Below, piece by piece: positions 49,890 to 58,491 of a DNA stretch of 64,000 nucleotides (within the stretch, counting starts at the first letter, position 1; each line of letters opens with the position of its first letter). The position numbers were made by a program, and so were the translations under genes. The DNA is from Murinocardiopsis flavida (GTDB lineage: Bacteria; Actinomycetota; Actinomycetes; Streptosporangiales; Streptosporangiaceae). Under the pieces are notes generated by a model. That model was given only the letters and a program-made list of their open reading frames with translations, was not told the origin of the DNA and made no database searches. The DNA lies in the NCBI RefSeq assembly GCF_003014485.1, contig NZ_PYGA01000004.1, positions 124,001-188,000 on the forward strand, in the 5' to 3' direction.

Positions 49890-51413
49890 TCAGCCGGTGA
49901 ACAGCTGGGCGGAGGTCAGGGCGATGCGCACCACCCCGTAGCCCAGGAGCAGGGTGACCAGGGTCCAGGCCAGGGCGAGCCACAGGGCGGGGTTGCGGGC
50001 CGCCGCGGGGGCACCGCTCTCGGTCACGGCAGCGGCCGCGTTCGCGTCCGTGCGGGCTGCGGCGGGTTCGTGGAACCGGTCAGCGACGGGCCGGACCAGC
50101 AGGTTGGCGGTGAACCCGATGGCGAGCAGGCCCACCATGGTCAGCAGCGGCACGGTGTAGGCGGCCTGGGTGAGGGTGCCGGGTTCGCCTTCGGCGTCGA
50201 GGAAGGTGTTGATGATGAGGGGCCCGGCGATGCCTGCGGCCGACCAGGCGGTGAGGAGCCGGCCGTGGATGGCGCCGACCTGGTAGGTGCCGAAGAGGTC
50301 GCGCAGGTAGGCGGGGACGGTGGCGAACCCTCCCCCGTAGAACGACAGGATGACGCAGGCCAGGGCGACGAACAGGGCGACGGAGGTGGCGCCGGTGGTG
50401 GCGAGGACGGCGTAGAGGACGGCGCCGAGGCCGAGGTAGAGGAGGTAGACGTTGCGGCGGCCGATGATGTCGGAGGTGGAGGACCAGACGAATCGGCCGA
50501 GCATGTTGAACAGGGAGAGCATGCCGACGAATCCGCCGGCCGCGGCGGCGGTGATGGCGGTGGCGCCGTCGGTGCGGAAGAAGTCCTGGATCATGGGGCT
50601 GGCCTGTTCGAGGATGCCGATGCCGGCGGTGACGTTGGTGAACAGGACGATCCACAGGAGCCAGAACTGGGGGGTGTGCACGGCGTTGCGGGCGGAGACG
50701 TCGGCGGTGGTGATCATCGGGTTGGTGCTGCGGGTGGTGCGGGTGGTGGGCGGGTGCCAGCCTTCGGGTGGGATGCGGATGAGGGCGACGCCGAGGCTCA
50801 TGAGGGCGAGGTAGCCGAGGCCGAGGGTGACGAAGAGGGCGACGAGGGCGTTGCCGGAGGCGGGGTCGCCGGTGCCGTAGGCGGGGTCGTAGAGGGTGAG
50901 GAGTTGGTTGGACAGGGGTGTGGCGACGAGGGCGCCGCCGCCGAAGCCCATGATGGCGAGTCCGGTGGCGAGTCCGGGCCGGTCGGGGAACCATTTGATG
51001 AGGGTGGAGACCGGTGAGATGTAGCCGATGCCGAGTCCGATGCCGCCGATGACGCCGTAGCCGAGGTAGAGCAGCCAGAGTTGGCTGGTGGCGATGCCGA
51101 GGGCGCCGATGAGGAATCCGCTGGACCAGCAGAGGGCGGAGACGGCCATGGAGGCGCGGGGGCCGTGGCGTTCGACCCAGGTTCCGCCGAGGGCGGCGGA
51201 GAGGCCGAGCATCACGATGGCGATGGAGAAGATGATGCCGATCTGGGTCTGGCCGGTGTCGAAGTGGGCGATGAGGGAGTTCTTGTAGACGCTGGTGGCG
51301 TAGGCCTGGCCGATGGAGAGGTGGACGGCCAGGGCGGCGGGCGGGATGAGCCACCGGTTGTAGGTGTGGGGGGCCACGGAGGCGGCCTTGTCGAGCAGCT
51401 TGGGTGCGGGCAC
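49890..51413 (-). CDS. MFS transporter, oxalate/formate antiporter (OFA) family
   Basis: A 507-residue twelve-segment transporter. OFA marks are NRWLIPPAALAVHLSIGQAY at the first segment, LGIGYISPVSTLIKWFPDRP in the first half and FATVPAYLRDLFGTYQVGAI near 380. Relatives exchange oxalate for formate or move other carboxylates. GTG 51413 is chosen because GAGGA lies seven bases upstream; an ATG at 51476 lacks it. It diverges from an arginase-family gene over 138 bp. Confidence 0.93.
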   Translation of the reverse strand: MPAPKLLDKAASVAPHTYNRWLIPPAALAVHLSIGQAYATSVYKNSLIAHFDTGQTQIGIIFSIAIVMLGLSAALGGTWVERHGPRASMAVSALCWSSGFLIGALGIATSQLWLLYLGYGVIGGIGLGIGYISPVSTLIKWFPDRPGLATGLAIMGFGGGALVATPLSNQLLTLYDPAYGTGDPASGNALVALFVTLGLGYLALMSLGVALIRIPPEGWHPPTTRTTRSTNPMITTADVSARNAVHTPQFWLLWIVLFTNVTAGIGILEQASPMIQDFFRTDGATAITAAAAGGFVGMLSLFNMLGRFVWSSTSDIIGRRNVYLLYLGLGAVLYAVLATTGATSVALFVALACVILSFYGGGFATVPAYLRDLFGTYQVGAIHGRLLTAWSAAGIAGPLIINTFLDAEGEPGTLTQAAYTVPLLTMVGLLAIGFTANLLVRPVADRFHEPAAARTDANAAAAVTESGAPAAARNPALWLALAWTLVTLLLGYGVVRIALTSAQLFTG

Positions 51414-51551
51414 GCTGCTGTCCTCACGTCCGGGGTGGGGTGTGTGGGCCGGGTGTGTCGTTGAAATTGGTATCAATCGGCGGGGTGAGGTTCAAGGGCG
51501 GGGGTTCGGTGCCCGTGGCGGGGGGCGGGGGGCGGATCTAGGGTGGGCGCC

Positions 51552-52379
51552 ATGGTGTTGGAGCGCGAGGTCGATCTGGTGGTCCCGTTGTGGCAGGGCG
51601 GTGATGACGTCCGGGTGGCCGCGGGTGCCGCGGAGTTGGCGCGGATGGTGCCTGCGGGCGGGGGCCGGCTGCATGTGGCGGTGCCCGATGGGGGCCGCGA
51701 GGTGGTGGAGGGTGTGCGCAGCCTGGAGGTGGTGGCGGAGGTGGTGCGGCAGTTGCGGGAGCGGTTGGCGCATCGGGATCCGGGGCGGGTGCTGACGCTG
51801 GGGGGCGATTGCCTGTCGGATGTCGCGGCGGTGGGGCATGTGGCGGGGCGGCATCCGGGGTTGGTCGTGTACTGGGTGGACGCGCATGCGGATTTGAACA
51901 CGCCGGAGAGTTCGCCGAGTGGGCGTGCGCATGGGATGGGGTTGCGGGTGCTGCTGGGTGAGGGGCATCCGCGGTTGGTGGGTTCGGGGGGTGCGGCGTT
52001 GGCGGCGTCGCGGGTGACGCTGGTGGGGGTGCGGGATCTGGATGCGGCGGAGGCGCTGTTCGTGCGGGAGGCGGGGATGGCGGTGGTGGATCCGGTGGAG
52101 GTGATGGCGGATCCGGGGCGGGTGGTGGCGGGTCGTGCCGCGGGGTCGCCTGCGTATGTGCATCTGGATATGGATGTATGCGATCCGTTCGATCTGCCGG
52201 CGATGGCGTGTCCGACTCCGGGGGGTCCGCCGGCTGCGGCGGTGGCGGGGGCGTTGGCGGCGATCGCGGCGCATCACGATGTGGTGGGTGTGGGGGTATG
52301 CGAGTACGTGCCGGTGGTGGAGCACGACCAGGGGAAGGTGCGGGCGCTGCTGGGTGCGTTGGGGTTGGTGGGGGCCTGA
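51552..52379 (+). CDS. Arginase-family (ureohydrolase) protein, variant metal site
   Basis: A 275-residue arginase-fold protein. Metal motifs are WVDAHADLNTPESS (the DAHxD block) and HLDMDVCDP (DxDxxDP), and the late Glu lies in GVCEYVPVVEHDQGK. The first block reads LGGDCLSD where arginases have GGDHS, so the first Mn ligand His is replaced by Cys. Variants like this exist in actinobacterial arginase-like proteins and may use other substrates or have one weak metal site. Codons are strongly G-ending, unlike most + strand genes. It faces the OFA transporter. Confidence 0.85.
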   Translation: MVLEREVDLVVPLWQGGDDVRVAAGAAELARMVPAGGGRLHVAVPDGGREVVEGVRSLEVVAEVVRQLRERLAHRDPGRVLTLGGDCLSDVAAVGHVAGRHPGLVVYWVDAHADLNTPESSPSGRAHGMGLRVLLGEGHPRLVGSGGAALAASRVTLVGVRDLDAAEALFVREAGMAVVDPVEVMADPGRVVAGRAAGSPAYVHLDMDVCDPFDLPAMACPTPGGPPAAAVAGALAAIAAHHDVVGVGVCEYVPVVEHDQGKVRALLGALGLVGA

Positions 52380-52584
52380 GTGGCGGGGCGTGCGGTTCGG
52401 GTGGGTGCCGCTCCCCTGCCGGGTGGTCGGTGTGCCGGTGGTCGTGCCGGGTGGGGCGGTGCGGGCTGATGCGGCCGGGGCGCGCCGGTGTTGGCGGATG
52501 ACGGCTGATTCGACCGAGGCGTGTCGCTGAGCAGCGGGGACGCGAGGCCAGGCCGGTGGTGGGCGGGTCGGTGTGGCCGACGCC

Positions 52585-52628
52585 TCACCCGCAAACTGTA
52601 CCGGATGGAAGGTACAGTTTGCGGGTGA
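52585..52628. promoter_or_regulatory. 18-bp perfect dyad covering the DHA2 exporter start codon
   Basis: TCACCCGCAAACTGTACC (52585-52602), loop GGATGGAA, GGTACAGTTTGCGGGTGA (52611-52628). The arms are perfect, and the right arm contains the GTG start at 52625-52627. The core ACTGTACC-N8-GGTACAGT is the style of a TetR/QacR operator. In RNA the same sequence folds into an 18-bp hairpin that hides start and ribosome site. Confidence 0.9.
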
Positions 52629-54145
52629 GTCATCCCTGCATTGAGAAGGCGCCCGACACGGCCGCGCGCCGGTGGTCGATGCTGGCCACCATTGCCGCCG
52701 GGCTGCTGCTGATCACCCTGGACAACTCGATCCTGTACACCGCGCTGCCCACGCTGACCACGGAGTTGGGGGCGAGCGGCACGCAGAGCCTGTGGATCGT
52801 CAACGCCTACCCCGTGGTCATGGCGGGCCTGCTGCTGGGCAGCGGCACCTTGGGCGACCGGGTCGGGCACGTGCGGATGTTCGTCGTCGGCCTGATCGTG
52901 TTCGGCCTGGCGTCGCTGGCGGCGGCGTTCTCCCCCACCGCCTGGGCGCTCATCGCGACCCGCGCCCTGCTGGCGGTGGGGGCGGCGATCATGATGCCGG
53001 CGACGTTGGCCCTGATCCGGGTGACCTTCACCCGCGAGCGCGAGCGCAACATCGCGATCGCGGTGTGGGGCAGCATGGCCGTGGTCGGCGGCGCGCTGGG
53101 GCCCATTGTGGGCGGCGCGCTGCTGGAGTTCTTCTGGTGGGGGTCGGTGTTTTTGATCAACGTGCCGGTGGTGGTCGCGGCGCTCGTCGCGACGGCGCTG
53201 ATCGGCCCGCGCAACGACCCCGACCCCGCGAAGCGGTGGGATCTGCTGTCGTCGGTGCAGGCGATGGTGGGCCTGGTCGCGGCCGTGCTGGCGATCAAGG
53301 AGCTGGCCCACACGCCGCCGAGCGGGGTGGTCCTGGTCGCGGCCCCGCTGGTTGCGGCGGTGTCCTTCGTCCTGTTCGCGCGCCGCCAGCGCCGCCTGGC
53401 CGATCCCCTGCTGGACTTCGCGATCTTTTGCAACCCGGCGTTCTCCTCGGGGGTGCTGGCGGCGGGGTTCGCCATGTTCACCATGGGCGGGCTCCAGCTG
53501 GTCACCACCCAGCGGTACCAGTTGGTGGCCGGGTTCACGCCCATGGAGGCGGGGTTCCTGGTCGCCGCGGTGGCGGCGGGGTCGCTGCCCACCGCGCTGC
53601 TGGGCGGCGCGTTCCTGCACCGGACCGGGCTGCTGCCGCTGGTCACCGGGGGTTTGGCGGGCGCCTTGGCGGGTGTGGTGATGGCGATCGCGGGGTTCCA
53701 GTGGTCGTTCGCGGTGCTGGTGGTCGGGCTGGTGCTGACCGGGGGCGGGTTGGGCGCCGCGATGTCGGTGGCCTCGGCCGCGATCGTGGGCAACGCGCCG
53801 CGCAACCGGGCGGGGATGGCCTCCTCGGTGGAGGAGGTGTCCTATGAGTTCGGCAACCTGAGCGCGGTCGCCCTGTTGGGCAGCCTGCTCACCGTCGTCT
53901 ACGCTGCCGCGGTGGACCTGCCCGCGGGGGCGCCGGGGCGGGCCGGGCTGAGTCTGGCCGATGCGCGGGCGGCCGCCGGGGGCGATGCGGCGGTCGTCGG
54001 GGCGGCCAACGCGGCCTTCGACACCGCCTACCTCGTGGTGATGGTGGTGGTGGCCGCGTTCTTGGCGGTGGGGGTGGCCGTCACCGGGTTCCTGCTGCGC
54101 CGCCACGGCCCCGGGACGGTCTCGCAGCTGCACGCCGACCACTGA
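52625..54145 (+). CDS. MFS multidrug exporter, DHA2 (14-segment, EmrB/QacA) family
   Basis: A 506-residue exporter with fourteen predicted segments. DHA2 marks: LITLDNSILYTALPTLTTEL (motif D1-like at the first segment), GTLGDRVGHVRMFV (motif A) and ARALLAVGAAIMMPATLALI (motif B); LGPIVGGALLEFFWWGSVF gives motif C. It exports drugs with protons. GTG 52625 is the proposed start, inside the right arm of an 18-bp dyad. It is followed after 18 bp by a TetR gene, its probable repressor. Confidence 0.92.
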   Translation: MSHPCIEKAPDTAARRWSMLATIAAGLLLITLDNSILYTALPTLTTELGASGTQSLWIVNAYPVVMAGLLLGSGTLGDRVGHVRMFVVGLIVFGLASLAAAFSPTAWALIATRALLAVGAAIMMPATLALIRVTFTRERERNIAIAVWGSMAVVGGALGPIVGGALLEFFWWGSVFLINVPVVVAALVATALIGPRNDPDPAKRWDLLSSVQAMVGLVAAVLAIKELAHTPPSGVVLVAAPLVAAVSFVLFARRQRRLADPLLDFAIFCNPAFSSGVLAAGFAMFTMGGLQLVTTQRYQLVAGFTPMEAGFLVAAVAAGSLPTALLGGAFLHRTGLLPLVTGGLAGALAGVVMAIAGFQWSFAVLVVGLVLTGGGLGAAMSVASAAIVGNAPRNRAGMASSVEEVSYEFGNLSAVALLGSLLTVVYAAAVDLPAGAPGRAGLSLADARAAAGGDAAVVGAANAAFDTAYLVVMVVVAAFLAVGVAVTGFLLRRHGPGTVSQLHADH

Positions 54146-54163
54146 CGACGGAGGGGCGCCGCG

Positions 54164-54730
54164 ATGCGTCAGAGCAAGAGGACCCAGATCCTGGACGCCG
54201 CGTTCCGCGTCGTTCAGCGCGCGGGTGTGCGGGCGGTGACCTTCGAGTCGGTGGCCGCGGAGTCGGGGCTGACCAAGGGCGGGCTGCTGTACCACTTCCC
54301 GTCGCGCGAAGCCCTGTTGGAGGCCATGCACGGCCACATGGCGCAGCGGTGGGAGGAGGAGTTGGAGGGGGCGGTGGGCGGCGCGGCCGGGGAGGTGTCG
54401 GCGCGGGAGCGGTCGGCCGCCTACGCGGCGGTGACCGCGCGCAGCTCGACCCGGGCCGAGCTGCTGCTGATGCTGGAGGGCGCCAACGAGCCGGCCATGT
54501 GCGCGCCCTGGCATGGGGTGCTGGAGCGGTGGGCGCCGGCGCCCGTGTCGGCGGAGCCGTCGCGGCGGGAGTTGGAGGCGTTCGTCCACCGGTTGGCCGC
54601 CGACGGGTTGTGGCTGTACGAGTCGTTGGCGGAGCGGCCGCTGGATCCGCGGGTCCGGCGGCGGGTGGCGGAGTATCTCGCCGCGGCCTCGGCCGAGGGC
54701 CCGGAGGAGGACGAGGACGGGGACGCCTGA
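54164..54730 (+). CDS. TetR-family repressor of DHA2 exporter
   Basis: A 188-residue regulator. HTH: AGVRAVTFESVAAESGLTKG and GLLYHFPSREALLEAMHGHM, with the TKGGLLYHF pattern of the TetR_C_37-like group of drug sensors. The rest is a helical ligand pocket. It is 18 bp downstream of the exporter, so the two form an operon, and the strong dyad at 52585-52628 is the natural operator. Drug binding would then induce both genes. Acidic C-terminus (EEDEDGDA). Confidence 0.92.
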   Translation: MRQSKRTQILDAAFRVVQRAGVRAVTFESVAAESGLTKGGLLYHFPSREALLEAMHGHMAQRWEEELEGAVGGAAGEVSARERSAAYAAVTARSSTRAELLLMLEGANEPAMCAPWHGVLERWAPAPVSAEPSRRELEAFVHRLAADGLWLYESLAERPLDPRVRRRVAEYLAAASAEGPEEDEDGDA

Positions 54731-54827
54731 GCGGGCGGCGGGTCGCGCGCCGCTCCCCCGGTCCCGTGCGGTGGGGCGGCTGCGGGCGGCGGGGGCCCGG
54801 TTGTGCGGTGCGGCCGGTCCCCCGGGG

Positions 54828-55598
54828 TCAGCGGGGCGGGGTGCGGTAGTCCTTCGGGGCGGCGCCGAGGACGCGGCGGAACATGGTGGAGAACGCGGCG
54901 GGGCTGTCGTAGCCGAGGCGGGCGGCGATGCGGGTGACGGGTTCGCCGCGGGCCAGGGGTGTGAGGGCGTGCAGGACGCAGGCGCGTTGGCGCCATGCGG
55001 CGAAGCCCATGCCGGTTTCGGTGTGGAAGAGGCGGTTCAGGGTGCGTTGGCTGATGTGCAGTCGGGCGGCCCAGCGGGCGGGCGGGTCGTGGATGTGGGG
55101 GGCGTCGAGGAAGTCGGCGCAGAGGGCGCGCAGGCGGGTGTGGTGCGGCAGGGGCAGGTCGAGGGGCAGGGGTGCGAGTCGGTTGATCTCGTGCAGGATC
55201 AGGGCGATGAGGGCGGCGTCGCGGCTGCGGCGGCGGTAGTGGGGGGCGATGTCGACGGCGTCGAGGAGGAGTTCGCGTAGGAGCGGGGAGACGTCGACGA
55301 CTTGGCAGCGCGGGGGGAACCAGGGGGCGGCGCCGGGTTCGATGTAGAGGCTGCGGGTGGTGACGTCGTCCATGGTGACCTGGTGGTCGGTGTGGGCGGG
55401 GATGAGGACGGCGCGGTGGGTGGGGACGGTCCAGGTGCCGTCGGCGGTTTCGACGCGCATGGTGCCGGTGGCGCCGTAGAGGAGTTGGGCGCGGCGGTGC
55501 CGGTGGGTGGGCAGGAGGTGGTGGGGCGGGTAGTCGGTGCCGATCGCGAGGACGGGGCGGTCGATGGTGTCGACCTCGGCGATGGGGATGTTGCGCAT
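54828..55598 (-). CDS. AraC-family regulator with N-terminal cupin
   Basis: A 256-residue regulator. The N-terminal cupin (about 18-100: PTHRHRRAQLLYGATGTMRV, VLIPAHTDHQVTM) binds the inducer; the C-terminal double HTH (about 155-256) contains WAARLHISQRTLNRLFHTET and VTRIAARLGYDSPAAFSTMF. The ATG at 55598 is used. It is divergent from the TauE/SafE gene with 91 bp between and probably regulates it; a perfect TTTCGCGAAA palindrome lies in the gap. Confidence 0.92.
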   Translation of the reverse strand: MRNIPIAEVDTIDRPVLAIGTDYPPHHLLPTHRHRRAQLLYGATGTMRVETADGTWTVPTHRAVLIPAHTDHQVTMDDVTTRSLYIEPGAAPWFPPRCQVVDVSPLLRELLLDAVDIAPHYRRRSRDAALIALILHEINRLAPLPLDLPLPHHTRLRALCADFLDAPHIHDPPARWAARLHISQRTLNRLFHTETGMGFAAWRQRACVLHALTPLARGEPVTRIAARLGYDSPAAFSTMFRRVLGAAPKDYRTPPR

Positions 55599-55624
55599 GC
55601 GGGCGACGGTACCGGTGCTGTCTG

Positions 55625-55634
55625 TTTCGCGAAA
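55625..55634. promoter_or_regulatory. Short palindrome between araC-like and TauE/SafE genes
   Basis: TTTCGCGAAA, perfect, followed by TTCTTTCGG at 55645-55653, a related half-site. Candidate regulator contact in a 91-bp divergent gap. Confidence 0.4.
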
Positions 55635-55689
55635 GGAGTTGGCGTTCTTTCGGATGCGCGCCATGGGGTGGGTGGTTAGCGTCGGGCGG

Positions 55690-56490
55690 GTGGGTGATTC
55701 GGTTCTGCTTCTTCTGGTGTTCGGCTGCCTGACCGGGGTGACGACGGTCCTGTTCGGGTTCGGCGGCGGTTTCGTGACGGTGCCGGTGGTGTATGCGTTC
55801 ACGGTGGCCCGGTCGGGGGGCGGGGTGGATGCGATGCATGTGGCGGTGGCCACGTCGGCGGCCGTCATGGTGGTCAATTCGGTGGGGGCGACGCTGGCGC
55901 AGGCGCGGTCGGGGCGGTTGCGGCGGGAGTACCTGTGGCCGCTGGGGGCGTGGGTCGCGGTGGGTGCGGCGGCGGGGGCGCTGGGGGCGGTCGCGGTGGG
56001 CGATGCGGTCCAGCGGGTGCTGTTCGCCGTGTATCTGGGGGTGACGATCCTCGACAGTGTGGTCCGGCGGGGGTTTGTCGCGGGGGGTGTTGCGGGGGCG
56101 GGGCCGCGTCCGCTGGGGCGGGTGGCCGCGTCGGCGGGCGGGGTGGGGATCGGGGCGGTGGCGAGTGTGCTGGAGGTGGGGGGCAGTGTCATGACGGTGC
56201 CCCTGCTGCGGCGCCGGGGGGTGGCGATGGCGGATGCGGCGGCGATGGCGAACCCGTTGAGCGTGCCGGTGGCGGTGGTGGGGACGGCGGTGTACGCGCT
56301 GGTGGGCAGTGGGGCGGCGCCGGGGCATGTGGGGTATGTGGACGTGGTGGCGGCGGGGCTGCTGCTGGCGGGGTCGCTGCCGGCGATCGCGGTGGTGCGC
56401 CGGGTGGTGGGGCGGGTGCCCGACCGGGTGCACGCCGTGGCCTACATCGGCCTGCTGGTGGTGGTGCTGGTGGCCATCGTCGTGGTGTGA
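55690..56490 (+). CDS. TauE/SafE-family sulfite or anion exporter
   Basis: A 266-residue membrane protein with about eight segments. GCLTGVTTVLFGFGGGFVTV at the first segment is the TauE/SafE repeat mark, and the second repeat is GIGAVASVLEVGGSVMTVPL. Family members export sulfite, sulfoacetate or other organic anions. GTG 55690 is the start; its ribosome site is weak. Codons are G-ending. Regulated probably by the divergent AraC-type protein. Confidence 0.9.
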   Translation: MGDSVLLLLVFGCLTGVTTVLFGFGGGFVTVPVVYAFTVARSGGGVDAMHVAVATSAAVMVVNSVGATLAQARSGRLRREYLWPLGAWVAVGAAAGALGAVAVGDAVQRVLFAVYLGVTILDSVVRRGFVAGGVAGAGPRPLGRVAASAGGVGIGAVASVLEVGGSVMTVPLLRRRGVAMADAAAMANPLSVPVAVVGTAVYALVGSGAAPGHVGYVDVVAAGLLLAGSLPAIAVVRRVVGRVPDRVHAVAYIGLLVVVLVAIVVV

Positions 56491-56506
56491 GGGGCCCGGG
56501 CCCGGG

Positions 56507-57676
56507 TCAGCGGCCGGGGGGTCGGCGGCCGGGGCGGGAGCGGCGCAGGGTGAGGGTGGTGGCGGTGAGCAGGCCGCCGAAGGTCGCGAAGACGGCGGCG
56601 ACGCCGAGTCCGGCGGCGAGGGTGCCGGCGAGCAGCGGCAGGGTGGCCTGGCCGAGGTGGTTGCCGGTCATGCGCAGGGCCATGGCGCTGGCGCGGGAGG
56701 TGGGTGCGGCGGCGTCGGCGACCCAGGCCATGGTGAGGGGTTGGCCGATGCCGAGTCCGAGTCCGGCGGCGGTCATGGCGAGGGCGAGGGCCCAGAGGGG
56801 CAGGGGGACGGTGAGCAGGGTGACGGCGGCCGCGGACAGGGCGATGCTGGCGATGAGGACGGTGTGGCGGCCTTTGCGGGCGACGGCGGCGCCGAGGAAG
56901 AGCCGGGAGATGACGGAGGAGGCGGCGCGCAGGGCGAGCAGGAGGCTGACGGCGGTGGCGGAGAGTCCGCGTTCCTCGCCGAGGGCGGGCAGGTAGACGG
57001 TGATCATGTCGATGCTGGCCAGGACGGCGAGGCTCGCGAGGATGGCGGGGGTGATGCCGGGGGTGCGCAGGACGTCGATGGAGCGTTGCGGCGGGGCGGG
57101 GCGGGTGGTGGCGCTGCGGGGGGCGTGGGGGGTGCGGGGCATGCCGAGCAGGGCGAGGAGGGAGCCGGCGGCGGCGATGCCGCAGCCGGTGAAGGCGAGG
57201 GTGGTGAGGGAGGCGGGTTCGGTGGCGGCGAGCCCGGCGAGCAGGAGGGGGCCGAGGAGTTGGCCGGCGGATCCGGCGAGGGAGAAGTAGCCGAAGCGCG
57301 TGTCGAAGGTGTGGCGGGGTGAGCGGTTGGCGACGATGGCCTGGGCGGCGACCATGGCGAGGATGATGCCGATGCCGGCGGCGATGGAGCAGGCGATGAT
57401 GGTGGCGGGGCCTCGGGCGTAGGCGAGTCCGAAGGCGGAGGCGGTGAGGAAGGCGCTGCCGGCGAGGTAGGCGGGGCGTTCGTCGTGCAGGTCGACCCAG
57501 CGTCCGATGGGGATGGCGACGATGAGGGGGACGAGGGCGAGCGCGGTGGTGAACACGCCGAGCCAGACGGGGCCCATGCCGAGTTCGAGGGCGCGGTAGG
57601 AGATGACGGGGCGCAGGGTGGAGAAGGCGCCGTGGAAGAGGACGCCGTGGATGAGGATGCGGACGAACCAGCCCAC
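56507..57676 (-). CDS. MFS transporter (YfcJ/Bcr-like sugar or drug efflux class)
   Basis: A 389-residue twelve-segment MFS protein. The loop 2-3 motif is degenerate (GRWVDLHDERPAYL), the substrate half is Ala/Leu-rich, and GLGLGIGQPLTMAWVADAAA is the conserved segment 10 region. It is shorter than DHA2 exporters and has no family-specific signature beyond MFS_1. GTG 57676 has AAAGGA eight bases upstream. It converges on the TauE/SafE gene with 16 bp between stops. Confidence 0.88.
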   Translation of the reverse strand: MGWFVRILIHGVLFHGAFSTLRPVISYRALELGMGPVWLGVFTTALALVPLIVAIPIGRWVDLHDERPAYLAGSAFLTASAFGLAYARGPATIIACSIAAGIGIILAMVAAQAIVANRSPRHTFDTRFGYFSLAGSAGQLLGPLLLAGLAATEPASLTTLAFTGCGIAAAGSLLALLGMPRTPHAPRSATTRPAPPQRSIDVLRTPGITPAILASLAVLASIDMITVYLPALGEERGLSATAVSLLLALRAASSVISRLFLGAAVARKGRHTVLIASIALSAAAVTLLTVPLPLWALALAMTAAGLGLGIGQPLTMAWVADAAAPTSRASAMALRMTGNHLGQATLPLLAGTLAAGLGVAAVFATFGGLLTATTLTLRRSRPGRRPPGR

Positions 57677-57723
57677 GTGCGTGTCCTTTCGCGCCGGGGT
57701 GGCTCACTCCCCCGGATGTGTTC

Positions 57724-57737
57724 GTTAGCGTAACTAA
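57724..57737. promoter_or_regulatory. GTTA-GCG-TAAC dyad before MFS gene
   Basis: GTTAGCGTAACTAA contains the perfect palindrome GTTA-GCG-TAAC and overlapping TTAG/CTAA half-sites, 48 bp before the MFS GTG in an AT-richer patch. Possible operator; no regulator gene is adjacent. Confidence 0.35.
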
Positions 57738-57949
57738 GTTGTTTGCGCGTGTTCAGGAGTACCAAGACGGCGCTGCCTTGGCAAACCGGCGCCCACCTGC
57801 TGGGACGCGCTACCCCGGGTGCGGTGCCGCGCGCCGGTGCGGCGCGGGGTCCGGGCCGGATGCGCATCGCCCCAGATGGGCGGCCGGGCAGGGCGGGGCG
57901 GCCCGACCGGTCACTCCCCCGCTGCCGGACGGCGCCGCGCGGGGTGCGG

Positions 57950-58333
57950 CTATTCCCCGACGGCGTCGGCGCCGTTGCTGTGGGCGATGGCCGTCGCGAC
58001 GACGAGCAGGACGACGACCGCCGCGAACCCGGCGGCCGGGACGATCAGCACCCCGGGGGCGGAGAACACCCCGGTGGCGGCGAGGACCGCGGACGCGATC
58101 GTCAGCGCGCCGCTGAGATAGCCCGTGTACGCGCAGGCCAGCAGCCACGGGGCCGCGGCCTGGTGGCCTGCCGCCCAGGCGGCGTCCGATGACTTCGTGA
58201 TCGACGTCCGCAGCCCGACCGCGGAGTTCCGGCCCAGGCCCCCCTGCGTGGTCGCGTGCTGGACGTGGTGGGCCACTCCGGACACGGAGGCGATCCCCAC
58301 AGCGGCGCTGAACAGCGGCGCCAAGGCTTCCAT
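57950..58333 (-). CDS. SdpI-family small membrane protein
   Basis: A 127-residue protein. The central GRNSAVGLRTSITKSSDAAW plus AAGHQAAAPWLL matches the SdpI family signature (G.RT...S...W...H). Segments: a hydrophobic N-terminal stretch, then two strong segments near 74-96 and 98-120. SdpI gives Bacillus immunity to the SdpC toxin; actinobacterial homologues are mostly of unknown role. Start ATG 58333 is preferred to GTG 58366; neither has a strong ribosome site. Confidence 0.78.
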   Translation of the reverse strand: MEALAPLFSAAVGIASVSGVAHHVQHATTQGGLGRNSAVGLRTSITKSSDAAWAAGHQAAAPWLLACAYTGYLSGALTIASAVLAATGVFSAPGVLIVPAAGFAAVVVLLVVATAIAHSNGADAVGE

Positions 58334-58491
58334 GGCAGGTCGCGCATTTCTCTCGGATGCGGTCACCGCGGTGATACGGGAGGGCTCGCGGCGGCACCCA
58401 TCGAATCGCGGACGCGCTCACCGCGTCAATTCAGGGGACCGCCGTCCGCAGGGCCGGGAGCCGGGCGCGCCGCGGCCGCTAGGGTGCGGGG

